Origin: JBPEWY01 sp965224095
GTDB taxonomy: Bacteria; Bacteroidota; Bacteroidia; Flavobacteriales; Flavobacteriaceae
Direction of reading: 5' to 3'
Length of the DNA: 64,000 nt
NCBI GenBank assembly: GCA_965224095.1
Contig: OZ245039.1
Span: 2,976,001 to 3,040,000, forward strand
This document shows positions 1-8,907 of this stretch, piece by piece (position 1 is the first letter of the stretch; every line of letters begins with the position of its first letter). The position numbers and the translations under genes were made by a program. The notes under the pieces were generated by a model, which made no database searches, was not told the origin of the DNA, and was given only the letters and a program-made list of their open reading frames with translations.

Positions 1-66
1 CAAGTGAGTTTTGGTACAATTAGTAAATTAATTATTTTAAACAAGCTTAATACGGATTATTAAGCC

Positions 67-525
67 ATGAAAAATAGATTTTTGTTTTGCTTTATACTAT
101 TGGCTTTAGCGTTTTCCTGTAAACAGGAGAAACAGAACATTAAAGAAGAAGTTCAGATGGTTCCGAAAGAGGATAAACTAGAACAGTTAATACAGGAAGT
201 ATTATATGCAGAAAAATTGGAACCGTATTTACAGCTCATCCATCAGGATACTACACTAAGACTATATATGGTTAGCGATAAATCTTTGGGCATCACAGAT
301 GAATTAACTTTGAAAAAGTTTGAAAAATCAGTTAAAATTGTTGATTTAAAAACAATTAACAGAGATAGTATACCTTCCTATATTCGGTTTGAAAAGCTTC
401 AGATAAATGACAATAAAGCGTTAGCGAGGTTATATTATGAAATAAAGGGATTGGGTTTTGAAGGAAAATATGATTATCGTGATAATCATTGGATACAAAC
501 CCATAGTGAAATTTGGCAAAATTAA
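67..525 (+). CDS. Small hypothetical lipoprotein
   Basis: This 152-residue protein starts with a short lipoprotein signal: charged MKNR, a hydrophobic stretch, then a lipobox ending in Cys18 (LAFSC). It is probably anchored to the inner or outer membrane. The mature part is charged and mostly helical or strand-like, with no motif I recognise. It stands just upstream of a second small lipoprotein gene and a truncated RHS gene, so it could be an orphan immunity or accessory protein of an RHS locus; that is inference from context only. The upstream 66 bases hold no other gene. Confidence 0.75.
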   Translation: MKNRFLFCFILLALAFSCKQEKQNIKEEVQMVPKEDKLEQLIQEVLYAEKLEPYLQLIHQDTTLRLYMVSDKSLGITDELTLKKFEKSVKIVDLKTINRDSIPSYIRFEKLQINDNKALARLYYEIKGLGFEGKYDYRDNHWIQTHSEIWQN

Positions 526-610
526 TTCTATTCAATGGTAACGTTTCAAACTAGTAGATAAATAGTAGGAAAAGTTAAGATCATATAAAATACTTGGCTT
601 TAAAAATAAT

Positions 611-1072
611 ATGCTTAAGAATCTATTTATATATTCAATTTCTCTGGTTTTAATTTTAACGGTTTCCTGTAAGGAGAAATCAAAAAGTGATAGCCTAAAG
701 AAAGAGAAACTCGAAAAAGAGGAAATCGTTGAAAAGGATAATTATAAGATAGTACTTAATGATTCCGCTTGTGTGAAAAGTGATCGTGATATTTTGGTTG
801 TATTTTTTGAGTCGGATTTTAATGATGATTTAATAGAATTGGTGTTTAATGATTCTATTATTACAGAAAAAATAAAAACAGATGAAACTTTAGGAGTATC
901 AAAAAGAATCTCTTTAGGAAGTAATGAGAATATTAAGAAGTTTTACTTTAAAATTAATGGAGGAGATCCCGTTTATCTTGAACATATAGAATGTAATTTT
1001 GTTTTTGTAAATTATAACAAAAATGATGTTGTAACCGTCGATTTTAGTAATAAGTTTATTCCATATAATTGA
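611..1072 (+). CDS. Small hypothetical lipoprotein
   Basis: A 153-residue protein with a lipoprotein signal (hydrophobic residues 5-18, lipobox TVSC) and a lysine/glutamate-rich linker after the cysteine. The rest is beta-rich and unlike any family I can name. Its stop codon overlaps the first codon of the RHS-like frame that follows (TTGA overlap). That overlap is probably accidental, because the RHS gene looks truncated at this point. It resembles the gene before it only in size and architecture. Orphan immunity-type lipoproteins are common beside RHS genes, but I see no direct proof here. Confidence 0.75.
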   Translation: MLKNLFIYSISLVLILTVSCKEKSKSDSLKKEKLEKEEIVEKDNYKIVLNDSACVKSDRDILVVFFESDFNDDLIELVFNDSIITEKIKTDETLGVSKRISLGSNENIKKFYFKINGGDPVYLEHIECNFVFVNYNKNDVVTVDFSNKFIPYN

Positions 1073-2871
1073 CAACCAATCACGACCTTTTCAGTTTTGG
1101 TATTCAATACAACAACCCTCAAAATGGGGCTACTGCCTTGTTTGATGGTAACATTAGTGAAACACACTGGAAGACGGCTAACGATAACATCGAGCGGTGG
1201 TACTCGTATGGCTATGATGCGCTGAATCGAATCAAAACAGCTATCGATAACTCTTTAGATAACCGCTATAGTATAAGTAATATCACGTACGATAAAAATG
1301 GCAATCTCCTTTCTCTTTCAAGAAATGGACATCTGGATACCAATGCATCGACCTTCGGAGCCATGGATGTGTTGAGTTACAGCTATGACATGGGTAATAA
1401 ACTCCTTCGTGTAGGCGATACAGCAAATGTCACCTATGGTTTTAAAGAGGGTATGAATACAGGGGATGACTATGCCTATGATGAGAATGGGAATATGACC
1501 ATGGATCTGAACAAAGACATCCAGGCTTCCGGGGTGAGTTATAATCATCCTAATTTACCGGTTCGGGTAACCACCTTAGAGGGAAATATTCAGTATATTT
1601 ACGATGCTTCAGGAACCAAACTAAAGAAAGTGATTACTGAAGGAAGTTCTGTGACAACAACAGAGTATACAGGGAATTATATTTATGAAGAAGGAGTTTT
1701 AAAGTTCTTTAATTTTTTGGAAGGCTATGTGGAGCCGGATGGAAATGGTGGATATCGTTATGTATATCAATATAAGGATCATTTGGGGAATGTTCGTTTA
1801 TCGTATACGGATTATGATAAGGATGGGAAGATTGATCTTTTTACAAACAATGTGGATATTGATGGCGATGGAGATAATCAGCATGAGATTGTAGAGGAAC
1901 ATAATTATTATCCCTTTGGGCTTGAACATAAAGGATACAATAATTTAATCAATGGCTCGGAGAATAAATATATGACTTTCAATGGTAAGGAGCTTGACGA
2001 ATCGTTAGATCTTTATGGGTTAGATTTAGGAGCTAGACAATACGACCCTAGTATTGGAAGGTTTATGACCATTGACCCTATGGTAGATTTCGTGAATCAT
2101 CAATCCCCTTATAGCATGGCTGACAATAACCCTGTATTTTTTGTAGATTTATACGGTCTGGGGAAAAACAGATGTGGATGGTTGTGTAAATTGGTAAATA
2201 CAATTTTATTTGGGAAGAAAAATCTATTACCTGATGGAAGGCGAGAAAATAAAATTTCAAGAGCTACTGGCTGGGTAAAAACGAAGTATAAAAAAAATAT
2301 AAAAGAGGACAATCCTAAAAAGAATGATTTTCGTTCTAGAGACTGTAATTGTCAAACGCAAAAATTTGATATACCAACATCAGACTTAGGAAATACTCAA
2401 GTAACTATCTTACCAATTGCTAAATTACCTGATCTACAAAGACTTACAACACCAAGTATTAATATTAATGGAAAATTTAGACCGATTATTTCTGGCGATC
2501 CTTTGACAGTTCCTACACGTGTTAACTTCTCTGGAAGAGATGGCACGATTTTGGAGGAAGACAACAATGTAAATAATGGAACATTGAATGCCATTGTAAA
2601 AACTTTACAGGACTATCCACAATTACAATTGTTTATATATGTGAATCACGTGACCGATATTAGAGCGAAGACATATTTTGATGAGGATAGGCATACAAGA
2701 ATTGTGTCGGAGAGAGCAAAGGCAATTATACGTTTTTTAATAAATCAGGGTATTGCACCTGAACGAATCGAATGGGGAATTGATCCCAAAAAGTTTGAGA
2801 GTAAAAAACGAACAGACGGTTCCATTAGAGATGATCAGAAGTTTATATTAATAAATCAATTAGATGAATAA
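1069..2871 (+). CDS. RHS-repeat core protein, 5'-truncated, with OmpA-like tail
   Basis: The frame opens directly inside YD/RHS repeats, with no signal peptide and only a TTG codon. This suggests the C-terminal 600 residues of a once much larger RHS protein. It has YD repeats (about 1-225), the conserved core with DHLGNVRLSYTD (near 238), YYPFG, GARQYDPSIGRFMTIDP (near 325) and SPYSMADNNP. The variable tail begins near residue 365. That tail does not resemble a nuclease or deaminase toxin. Its last 115 residues look like an OmpA/MotB-type peptidoglycan-binding domain (spaced SERAKAIIRFLINQGIAPER block). RHS proteins normally wrap and deliver C-terminal toxins. This copy is probably a displaced tip rather than a working gene. 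Confidence 0.7.
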   Translation: MTTNHDLFSFGIQYNNPQNGATALFDGNISETHWKTANDNIERWYSYGYDALNRIKTAIDNSLDNRYSISNITYDKNGNLLSLSRNGHLDTNASTFGAMDVLSYSYDMGNKLLRVGDTANVTYGFKEGMNTGDDYAYDENGNMTMDLNKDIQASGVSYNHPNLPVRVTTLEGNIQYIYDASGTKLKKVITEGSSVTTTEYTGNYIYEEGVLKFFNFLEGYVEPDGNGGYRYVYQYKDHLGNVRLSYTDYDKDGKIDLFTNNVDIDGDGDNQHEIVEEHNYYPFGLEHKGYNNLINGSENKYMTFNGKELDESLDLYGLDLGARQYDPSIGRFMTIDPMVDFVNHQSPYSMADNNPVFFVDLYGLGKNRCGWLCKLVNTILFGKKNLLPDGRRENKISRATGWVKTKYKKNIKEDNPKKNDFRSRDCNCQTQKFDIPTSDLGNTQVTILPIAKLPDLQRLTTPSININGKFRPIISGDPLTVPTRVNFSGRDGTILEEDNNVNNGTLNAIVKTLQDYPQLQLFIYVNHVTDIRAKTYFDEDRHTRIVSERAKAIIRFLINQGIAPERIEWGIDPKKFESKKRTDGSIRDDQKFILINQLDE

Positions 2872-3418
2872 ACGATTTATCATATTGTTTTTAATAGGAT
2901 TGAGTTTTTCAACCTATTCTCAGGAGGAAATTATTGAAAACGATAGCTTACTTCTATGGCAATCTAATCGTCCTTTAAACTGGAAGGACTTTAAAGGAGA
3001 GCCTAAGCCTTTAAGGATTCATAATATGGCTGGAACAGCACCTAAGATTATATTTATATTTAGAGAAGGAGAGAATGGTGTAATGTTCCCATTTCCATTA
3101 TGTTATTTTGAAAAATATAGATCTTGGACGAGTACTGAAAATATACGAACTCTTGAACATGAACAAATTCATTTCGATATAGAAGAAATATATACTAGAA
3201 AATTACGTATGAAATTTGAAGATTTAAAAACAAGATTTATTTATGATAGTGAAATTTATAACTTCTACGTAGATGACATTTTTAACAAATGCTCAGAAAC
3301 TCAAAATAAGTATGATGTAGAAGTTTTTAATAATATTAAGAAACAAGAAGAGTGGAAAATACGCATAACCAAAGAATTAAAGGAGTTAAAGGAATATGAA
3401 TATATTCCAGAACAATGA
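2864..3418 (+). CDS. DUF922-like secreted Zn-protease-type protein
   Basis: A 184-residue protein with a signal peptide ending ...FSTYSQ. The mature part has a LNWKDFKGEP box and a zinc-binding HEQIH motif at residues 99-103, followed by FDI, as in the DUF922 family of predicted metalloproteases. The gene overlaps the end of the RHS frame by 8 bases, so the two are translationally coupled. In RHS loci this slot usually holds an immunity gene, but a secreted HExxH protein is an unusual immunity candidate. Family assignment rests on the motif and layout only. Confidence 0.65.
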   Translation: MNKRFIILFLIGLSFSTYSQEEIIENDSLLLWQSNRPLNWKDFKGEPKPLRIHNMAGTAPKIIFIFREGENGVMFPFPLCYFEKYRSWTSTENIRTLEHEQIHFDIEEIYTRKLRMKFEDLKTRFIYDSEIYNFYVDDIFNKCSETQNKYDVEVFNNIKKQEEWKIRITKELKELKEYEYIPEQ

Positions 3419-3647
3419 GAATTGAAAGAAAGCCTTATTAAAAAAGGTATTTAACATTTAAAAGAAAAACATATTTAATTAGCAACCACTAAAAGATATG
3501 CCCTTTTCAGGTCGTGTTGCTTTCCAAACTTACTATCCTTCCTAAACGTTTGTAACCTTCGGTGGTTTTTTGTATTTTTAATAACATTCCATTTTCTTCC
3601 CCCTTTCCAGATTTCCGGTTATTGTAAATTTTTAATACCACTAAAGT

Positions 3648-5042
3648 ATGCCTTTTTATCCATCACTTAAAATCAGGGCTTCCGAAGGAGCCGCTTCCAG
3701 GAAGAAAAAACAACGCACCGCCAATAGAATTAAAAATCTGAAGTCGGCTATCGAACAGCACTTTAAAGAATCGTCCCTTCAATCCAAAAGCAAACAATCG
3801 GTACGTATAGCTACCTGGAATATTCGTGAATTTGGCGGGTCTAAGCTCCGTGGAAGAGATTTTGAATCGCTGTACTATATCGCGGAGATTATTTCACATT
3901 TCGATCTGGTAGCTATTCAGGAAGTACGGATTGATCTGGATGAATTTGATCAATTTGATGCCCTAAGGCGTATCCTTGGCCCCGGTTGGTCGTATATAGG
4001 AACCGATGTAACCGACGGATATGCAGGGAACGGAGAACGGATGGTTTTTTTGTATAATCGTCAAAAGGTGTTCTTTAGGAATATAGCAGGAGAACTCACG
4101 CTGAAAGAAGGAGAGAAAATAAAAGCGGCTTTCGGAGAACGCATAAAACTGGAACAGGGTCTGAAAGTAAAACTGCCGCAGGGAACCGACCTTTCCGGGA
4201 CGTATAAGGCAAGTGTACGTACCGCTAACGGTACTAAAAAGCTCGGGGCAGATCTGGAAATTCCCCTACCAGCCAAAACAGTCCTGGAATTACCGGAAGG
4301 AACACATTTAGCACTTACCAAGAACACCGTGGTTACCAGCCCGGGTAGGGGAAAGGCTACCGTAAATATCCCCCAAACCATTAGCGGAGAAAGATTCCGG
4401 TTGCGGTTTATGGAAAATATCTTTGACGATTCGTTAAAGCAATTTGCACGGACTCCGTTCCTTATTTCTTTTCAGGCAGGGTGGTTAAAACTCAATCTCT
4501 GTACCGTACATATTTATTATGGGAGTGCCAGCGATAAAGCAAAGCTGGAACAACGCCGAAGTGAAATAGCCTTACTAACCAAGGCATTGGCCGATAAAGC
4601 CAAAGGTGAATTTAAAAAGGATAAAGAATCTTTTCTCGGGGTATTGGGCGATTTTAATATAGTTGGGAAGGGCCACCCCACTATGGACGCCCTGGAATCA
4701 AATGATTTTGTAATACCGGAAGCCCTTAAATCTATTCCGGGTTCCAATGTAAAAAAGGATAAGGCATACGATCAGATTGCCTTTTGGAAACCCAGTCGTA
4801 TTACCGATTATGCAAGGCTGGATATCCTGGGTGCTAATGTATTTGATTTTTACGAACACGTTTTTAAAGACGAAGACGAAGCGGTGTATCGGGCCGAGTC
4901 AAATAATGGCCTTAAACCGGGAAAGAGTTACCGGGAGTGGAGAACCTATAAAATGTCGGACCACCTGCCTATGTGGATCGAACTCAGAACCGATTTCGGA
5001 GAAGAGTATCTCGATAAAGTATTGAGCGGTGATGCGTTTTAA
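3648..5042 (+). CDS. Endonuclease/exonuclease/phosphatase-family (DNase I-fold) protein
   Basis: A 464-residue protein carrying the signatures of the EEP fold: TWNIREFGG (about 56-64), VAIQEV with the metal-binding Glu, GDFN near 332-335, and SDHLP near the C-terminus, which supplies the catalytic Asp-His pair. An extra segment at about residues 140-235 separates the first two core strands and is not part of the usual fold. No signal peptide is evident, so it is probably cytosolic. The substrate cannot be read from the sequence; DNA, RNA and phosphoesters are all possible. It stands alone on the + strand, facing a convergent minus-strand gene. Confidence 0.85.
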   Translation: MPFYPSLKIRASEGAASRKKKQRTANRIKNLKSAIEQHFKESSLQSKSKQSVRIATWNIREFGGSKLRGRDFESLYYIAEIISHFDLVAIQEVRIDLDEFDQFDALRRILGPGWSYIGTDVTDGYAGNGERMVFLYNRQKVFFRNIAGELTLKEGEKIKAAFGERIKLEQGLKVKLPQGTDLSGTYKASVRTANGTKKLGADLEIPLPAKTVLELPEGTHLALTKNTVVTSPGRGKATVNIPQTISGERFRLRFMENIFDDSLKQFARTPFLISFQAGWLKLNLCTVHIYYGSASDKAKLEQRRSEIALLTKALADKAKGEFKKDKESFLGVLGDFNIVGKGHPTMDALESNDFVIPEALKSIPGSNVKKDKAYDQIAFWKPSRITDYARLDILGANVFDFYEHVFKDEDEAVYRAESNNGLKPGKSYREWRTYKMSDHLPMWIELRTDFGEEYLDKVLSGDAF

Positions 5043-5076
5043 CAGGAATAGTAAGGAGGTATTTTTATCGTAAAGC

Positions 5077-5445
5077 CTATAAAAACAATACTGCGAGTAA
5101 TGCCAGTATGGCGGGAACTCCCTGTATGTAAAACAATCGTATTTTACCGGTAGACCAAGCTCCGTAAATACCGGCAATAATCACACAACCCAAAAAGAAT
5201 ACGGCGATGCATTCTGCAAAATCAGCCCGTTTTTCCACGAGGCTCCAGAGTAACCCCGCAGCCAGAAAACCATTATATAGCCCCTGATTGGCGGCCAGAA
5301 CTTTGGTCTTTTCGGCAAAGGCTGCCGATTCCAGTCCGAAGGTTTTAATCCCTTTGGGTTTGGTCCAAAGAAACATTTCCAGAATCAGGAAGTAAATATG
5401 TAAAAAAGCAACGAGGGCAATTAAAAAACTGGTTATAAAATTCAT
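5077..5445 (-). CDS. DUF1304 family membrane protein
   Basis: A 122-residue integral membrane protein with four hydrophobic helices. The central LAANQGLYNGFLAAGL segment is the hallmark of DUF1304 proteins, whose function is unknown. Its ATG overlaps the stop codon of the upstream DUF255 gene by 4 bases, so the two are co-transcribed and coupled. It converges with the EEP nuclease gene. Confidence 0.88.
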   Translation of the reverse strand: MNFITSFLIALVAFLHIYFLILEMFLWTKPKGIKTFGLESAAFAEKTKVLAANQGLYNGFLAAGLLWSLVEKRADFAECIAVFFLGCVIIAGIYGAWSTGKIRLFYIQGVPAILALLAVLFL

Positions 5446-7559
5446 AATTTCAGGTTTAATTGGTTAATGGCTTCCCCGATATCTGTTACCGGGAGCTTAC
5501 AGGCGCTGTTTACACAAACATAAATAAGTGTTTCGCCTTCCACATATCGGTTTTCCAGGAGGTAAAGGTCAGAATTAGCGGTACTGCCCACCACCAGTTT
5601 ATTGGGGATATAATGTTTGTTTAACTGTGAAGTCACGTCCAATGCTTTGGGTCCGACAACCGCAATTTCGTAATAATCGCTTAATTGGTTCATCAGGGCC
5701 AGGAGCCAGTTGGAATGGCTGGAAGGGTATTGTGTAATATCAGGCACCATATTATGAAGCATTTGAAGTGAGGTTTTGGCATAATGCGCATTACCGAAAT
5801 AATGAGATAACTTAAATAAATTATTGGCCATTATAGAATTGGAAGCTGGAATTACATTGTCTGCTTTTTCAATACTCCGGCTTACCAGCGATTCATCCTG
5901 ATTTGATGTAAAAAAGAACATATGGCTTTTTTGATCAAAGAAATGATCAAAGGTATAGTCCGTCAGACTACGTGCCGTATAGAGCCAGTCTTTATCCAGC
6001 GTAGCTTCATATAGGGCAATAAAAGCATCAACCGTGGCGGCATAGTCTTCCAGGAAGCCGTTAATAGTGCTCTTCCCGTCTTTATAGCTGTGATTTAATC
6101 CGCCATCCGCCCGGAATTGCTCGTTTTTTATAAAGCGGGCATTTTGAAGGGCCGCTTCCAACATATACTTTTCTCCGAACACCTTATAGGCATCTACATA
6201 CCCCTTTATCATCAGCGCATTCCAGGAAGTAAGCGATTTATCATCCAGACGCGGACGGGGCCTTTTTTCTCGTTCCTTTAACAATTGCTCTTTCCATATT
6301 TTTACCTTATCAGATAATTCATGGGCATTTATACCAAACTGATGTGCAATACTGTCATGTGCTTCCGATCGGATAAGAACGTAATTCTGATGCTCCCACA
6401 AACCCAGGGCATTGATATTATAATATTGCTCAAACAATTTGAAATCGTCTTGTACTAGTTTTTGTAAGGCTTCTTTCTTCCAAACGTAATATGCACCTTC
6501 TTCCAGGGCTCCCTGTTCGTTGTTACTATCGGCATCCAGTGATGAATAGAAAACACCCTCTTTTCCGGTAAGTTCACGGGCAATAAAAGCCAGCGTTTCC
6601 TGAACGATTTCCTTATATAAAGGGTTTTTTGTTACAGCATACGCCTGAGCATATAGCGAAACGAGTTGCGCATTGTCGTACAACATCTTCTCAAAATGCG
6701 GAATATGCCATTTCATATCGGTTGAATAACGGCAAAATCCTCCACCCACCTGATCGTATACACCGCCGTAGGCCATTTTTGTCAGGGTGGTGTTTACATA
6801 ATCTATCAATGCCGAATCTTTGGTCTGGAAAGCATAGCGAAGTAAAAATTCATAGTTATTTGGCATCATAAACTTCGGGGAGCGGTTGGTGCCTCCCAGC
6901 TCACGGTCAAAATATTTACTCCATTTGTTTACCAGCGAATCAGAATGTGCTCTGGTAAGTACCGGTGCTTCCGTGTTTTTGGTGACCAGATCCATCGATT
7001 TGATCCCGTGCTCCAGATTGGCAGCATATTCCTTTACCTTATCCGGGGTTTCCTCATAAACCTTAATTAGTTGCTCTAACGAAGCCATCCAGTCTTTTTT
7101 CCTGAAATAAGTACCTCCCCAAAACGGACGCCCATCCGGTAAGGCCACTACATTTAACGGCCATCCTCCGGAACCGGTCATAAGTTGTACGGCATTCATA
7201 TATACCTGGTCTACATCCGGTCGTTCCTCACGATCTACTTTGATATTTATAAAGTTTGTATTCATCAGTGCGGCCACTTCCTCATCCTCGAAACTTTCCT
7301 CTTCCATAACGTGACACCAATGGCAGGCGGCATACCCGATACTTATCAGGATGGGCTTGTTTTCTTTTTTTGCCAGTGCCAGTGTTTCCTGATTCCAGGG
7401 CATCCAGTTTACCGGATTATGGGCGTGTTGTAATAAATAAGGGCTGGTTTCTGTAGCGAGTGCATTGGTATATTTGTGATTCATTTTTTTACTGCAACTG
7501 GTGAGTACTAGAAGTAAGAAAGCTAACTGCAGGAAAGGGAGCCTATAACAAAGTTTCAT
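5442..7559 (-). CDS. DUF255 thioredoxin-domain lipoprotein (YyaL/SPATA20 type)
   Basis: A 705-residue protein of the YyaL/spermatogenesis-associated-protein-20 family. A lipoprotein signal ends at Cys22 (LVLTSC), which is not universal in the family and suggests periplasmic or surface anchoring. An N-terminal thioredoxin-like domain follows, with HNPVNW and a CHWC redox motif (Cys79/Cys82), then an (alpha/alpha) barrel resembling N-acylglucosamine-2-epimerase folds (GGVYDQVGGGFCRYSTD). Family members lack a firmly assigned reaction. It is coupled to the DUF1304 gene downstream. Confidence 0.9.
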   Translation of the reverse strand: MKLCYRLPFLQLAFLLLVLTSCSKKMNHKYTNALATETSPYLLQHAHNPVNWMPWNQETLALAKKENKPILISIGYAACHWCHVMEEESFEDEEVAALMNTNFINIKVDREERPDVDQVYMNAVQLMTGSGGWPLNVVALPDGRPFWGGTYFRKKDWMASLEQLIKVYEETPDKVKEYAANLEHGIKSMDLVTKNTEAPVLTRAHSDSLVNKWSKYFDRELGGTNRSPKFMMPNNYEFLLRYAFQTKDSALIDYVNTTLTKMAYGGVYDQVGGGFCRYSTDMKWHIPHFEKMLYDNAQLVSLYAQAYAVTKNPLYKEIVQETLAFIARELTGKEGVFYSSLDADSNNEQGALEEGAYYVWKKEALQKLVQDDFKLFEQYYNINALGLWEHQNYVLIRSEAHDSIAHQFGINAHELSDKVKIWKEQLLKEREKRPRPRLDDKSLTSWNALMIKGYVDAYKVFGEKYMLEAALQNARFIKNEQFRADGGLNHSYKDGKSTINGFLEDYAATVDAFIALYEATLDKDWLYTARSLTDYTFDHFFDQKSHMFFFTSNQDESLVSRSIEKADNVIPASNSIMANNLFKLSHYFGNAHYAKTSLQMLHNMVPDITQYPSSHSNWLLALMNQLSDYYEIAVVGPKALDVTSQLNKHYIPNKLVVGSTANSDLYLLENRYVEGETLIYVCVNSACKLPVTDIGEAINQLNLKL

Positions 7560-7573
7560 AAATTAAAGATAAC

Positions 7574-7602
7574 AAAAAAAGCACTCGTTAACGAGTGCTT
7601 TT
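7574..7602. terminator. Bidirectional intrinsic terminator
   Basis: A near-perfect hairpin with stem GCACTCGTTAACGAGTGC is flanked by A-run and T-run, between the dodecin gene and the DUF255 gene, both on the minus strand. It would end dodecin transcription. Confidence 0.8.
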
Positions 7603-7622
7603 ATCTGTGATGGTTAAAAGCC

Positions 7623-7823
7623 TTAGTCTACTTCAAAAGTAATCTTTACATTCACGCGGTATTCAGATACTTCACCGTTCTTTACAATGGCACTTTGATC
7701 CTGTACATATACCGAACGGATGTTTTTTAAAGACTTGGATGCCTGCTTCACCGCATTTCCCGTTGCATCTTCCCAGCTTTTATCTGAATTCGCTAAAATC
7801 TCTATAACTTTTAATACTGCCAT
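7623..7823 (-). CDS. Dodecin
   Basis: A 66-residue protein matching dodecins over its full length: MAVLKVIEI start, a single helix with SWEDATGNAVKQA, then three strands ending in VNVKITFEV. Dodecins form hollow dodecamers that bind and buffer flavins (or CoA) in the cytoplasm. The gene is monocistronic, with a strong terminator 20 bases downstream. Confidence 0.93.
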   Translation of the reverse strand: MAVLKVIEILANSDKSWEDATGNAVKQASKSLKNIRSVYVQDQSAIVKNGEVSEYRVNVKITFEVD

Positions 7824-7923
7824 AATTTCAAAAAATTTATTAATTAAACTTGCAGCCTAAGGTACTTTAATTATTTCTCTTTTGAAAATAAACTCAGAAC
7901 AAAGTATGTGGAATTTTAGTACG

Positions 7924-8832
7924 TTATCCGTTTATGGCAACTACCGCTTCCACTTTGTCGTGAAGCATGTTTTTTAACATGGTTTCGATACCGTTTTTCA
8001 GGGTAATCGTACTCGACGGACAACCACTACAGGCCCCCTGAAGAATTACTTCTACCGTTTTACGCTGCTTATCATACGATTTAAACATAATATTCCCTCC
8101 ATCACTGGCTACAGCCGGCTTTACATACTCGTCCAGAATGGCAATAATCTCTCTGGATATTTCATCTTTAGGCTCTTCCGCAGTAGGTAAGGAGCCGTTT
8201 GAATGTTCTGTTTGGGCAGATAAAGCTGCTTCGGAAACAATTTCTTTGCCGCCGGTAATATAATCTCTGATATGTTCACGGAGTTCCAGCTGTATTTCAT
8301 TCCAGTTGGCACGGTCGTATTTGGTAATGGAAATATAGTTTTCATCAATAAATACTTCCTTAACAAAAGGGAAGTGAAAAAGGGAAGTGGCCAGCCCCGA
8401 TAATTTGGCTTCGTCGATATTCTTAAATTCAAAAATTTTGGCCACCAGCTTTTTATTGGCTACAAACTTCATAACTGCCGGATTCGGGGTGCTTTCGGCA
8501 TATACTGTTACCGGAACCTTTCTTGCAACCGTATCGGTTTCTTTAACCACAGGAAGCCCGCTGTCCAGGTACTCCTTTATTTGCTGGGCTACTTCTTCCT
8601 GCACATCTTCCCATTGTACGATATTGTAACGCTCTATTGCAATAAAATTACCGGAGATATAAATAGCCTTTACAAAAGGTAAATAAAATAACTGTTGCGC
8701 CAGAGGAGAATTTGTGGCTTCATCGATGTTTTTATACTCAAAACTCTGGTGGTTGGTAAGGAATGTATCGGCTTCAAATTTAATAATTGCCGGATTGTTA
8801 GTGGTTTGGATCTTTATTGTGGAATTTCCCAT
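7924..8832 (-). CDS. NifU/Nfu-type Fe-S cluster scaffold with duplicated Nfu N-terminal domain
   Basis: About 302 residues. Two tandem Nfu_N-type repeats (spaced NPAIIKFEA... and NPAVMKFVA..., each followed by a FxxFPFVKxxxI block) precede a NifU C-terminal domain with the cluster-binding CSGCPSSTITLKNG motif near the end. Nfu proteins carry 4Fe-4S clusters to target enzymes; the doubled N-terminal domain is common in flavobacteria. I chose the internal ATG (MGNST) over a TTG 18 bases upstream. The gene is divergent from the T9SS adhesin gene. Confidence 0.9.
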   Translation of the reverse strand: MGNSTIKIQTTNNPAIIKFEADTFLTNHQSFEYKNIDEATNSPLAQQLFYLPFVKAIYISGNFIAIERYNIVQWEDVQEEVAQQIKEYLDSGLPVVKETDTVARKVPVTVYAESTPNPAVMKFVANKKLVAKIFEFKNIDEAKLSGLATSLFHFPFVKEVFIDENYISITKYDRANWNEIQLELREHIRDYITGGKEIVSEAALSAQTEHSNGSLPTAEEPKDEISREIIAILDEYVKPAVASDGGNIMFKSYDKQRKTVEVILQGACSGCPSSTITLKNGIETMLKNMLHDKVEAVVAING

Positions 8833-8907
8833 TTGTCGAATTTTTGGCAAAAATACGAAACAAAAGCTATCTAATTTCTATATTTGAGATGCCCTTATAT
8901 CGTTACC

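Noticed and set aside
1318..2594. Minus-strand frames inside the RHS gene
   Set aside because: They mirror the repeats of the coding strand and have no recognisable domain.
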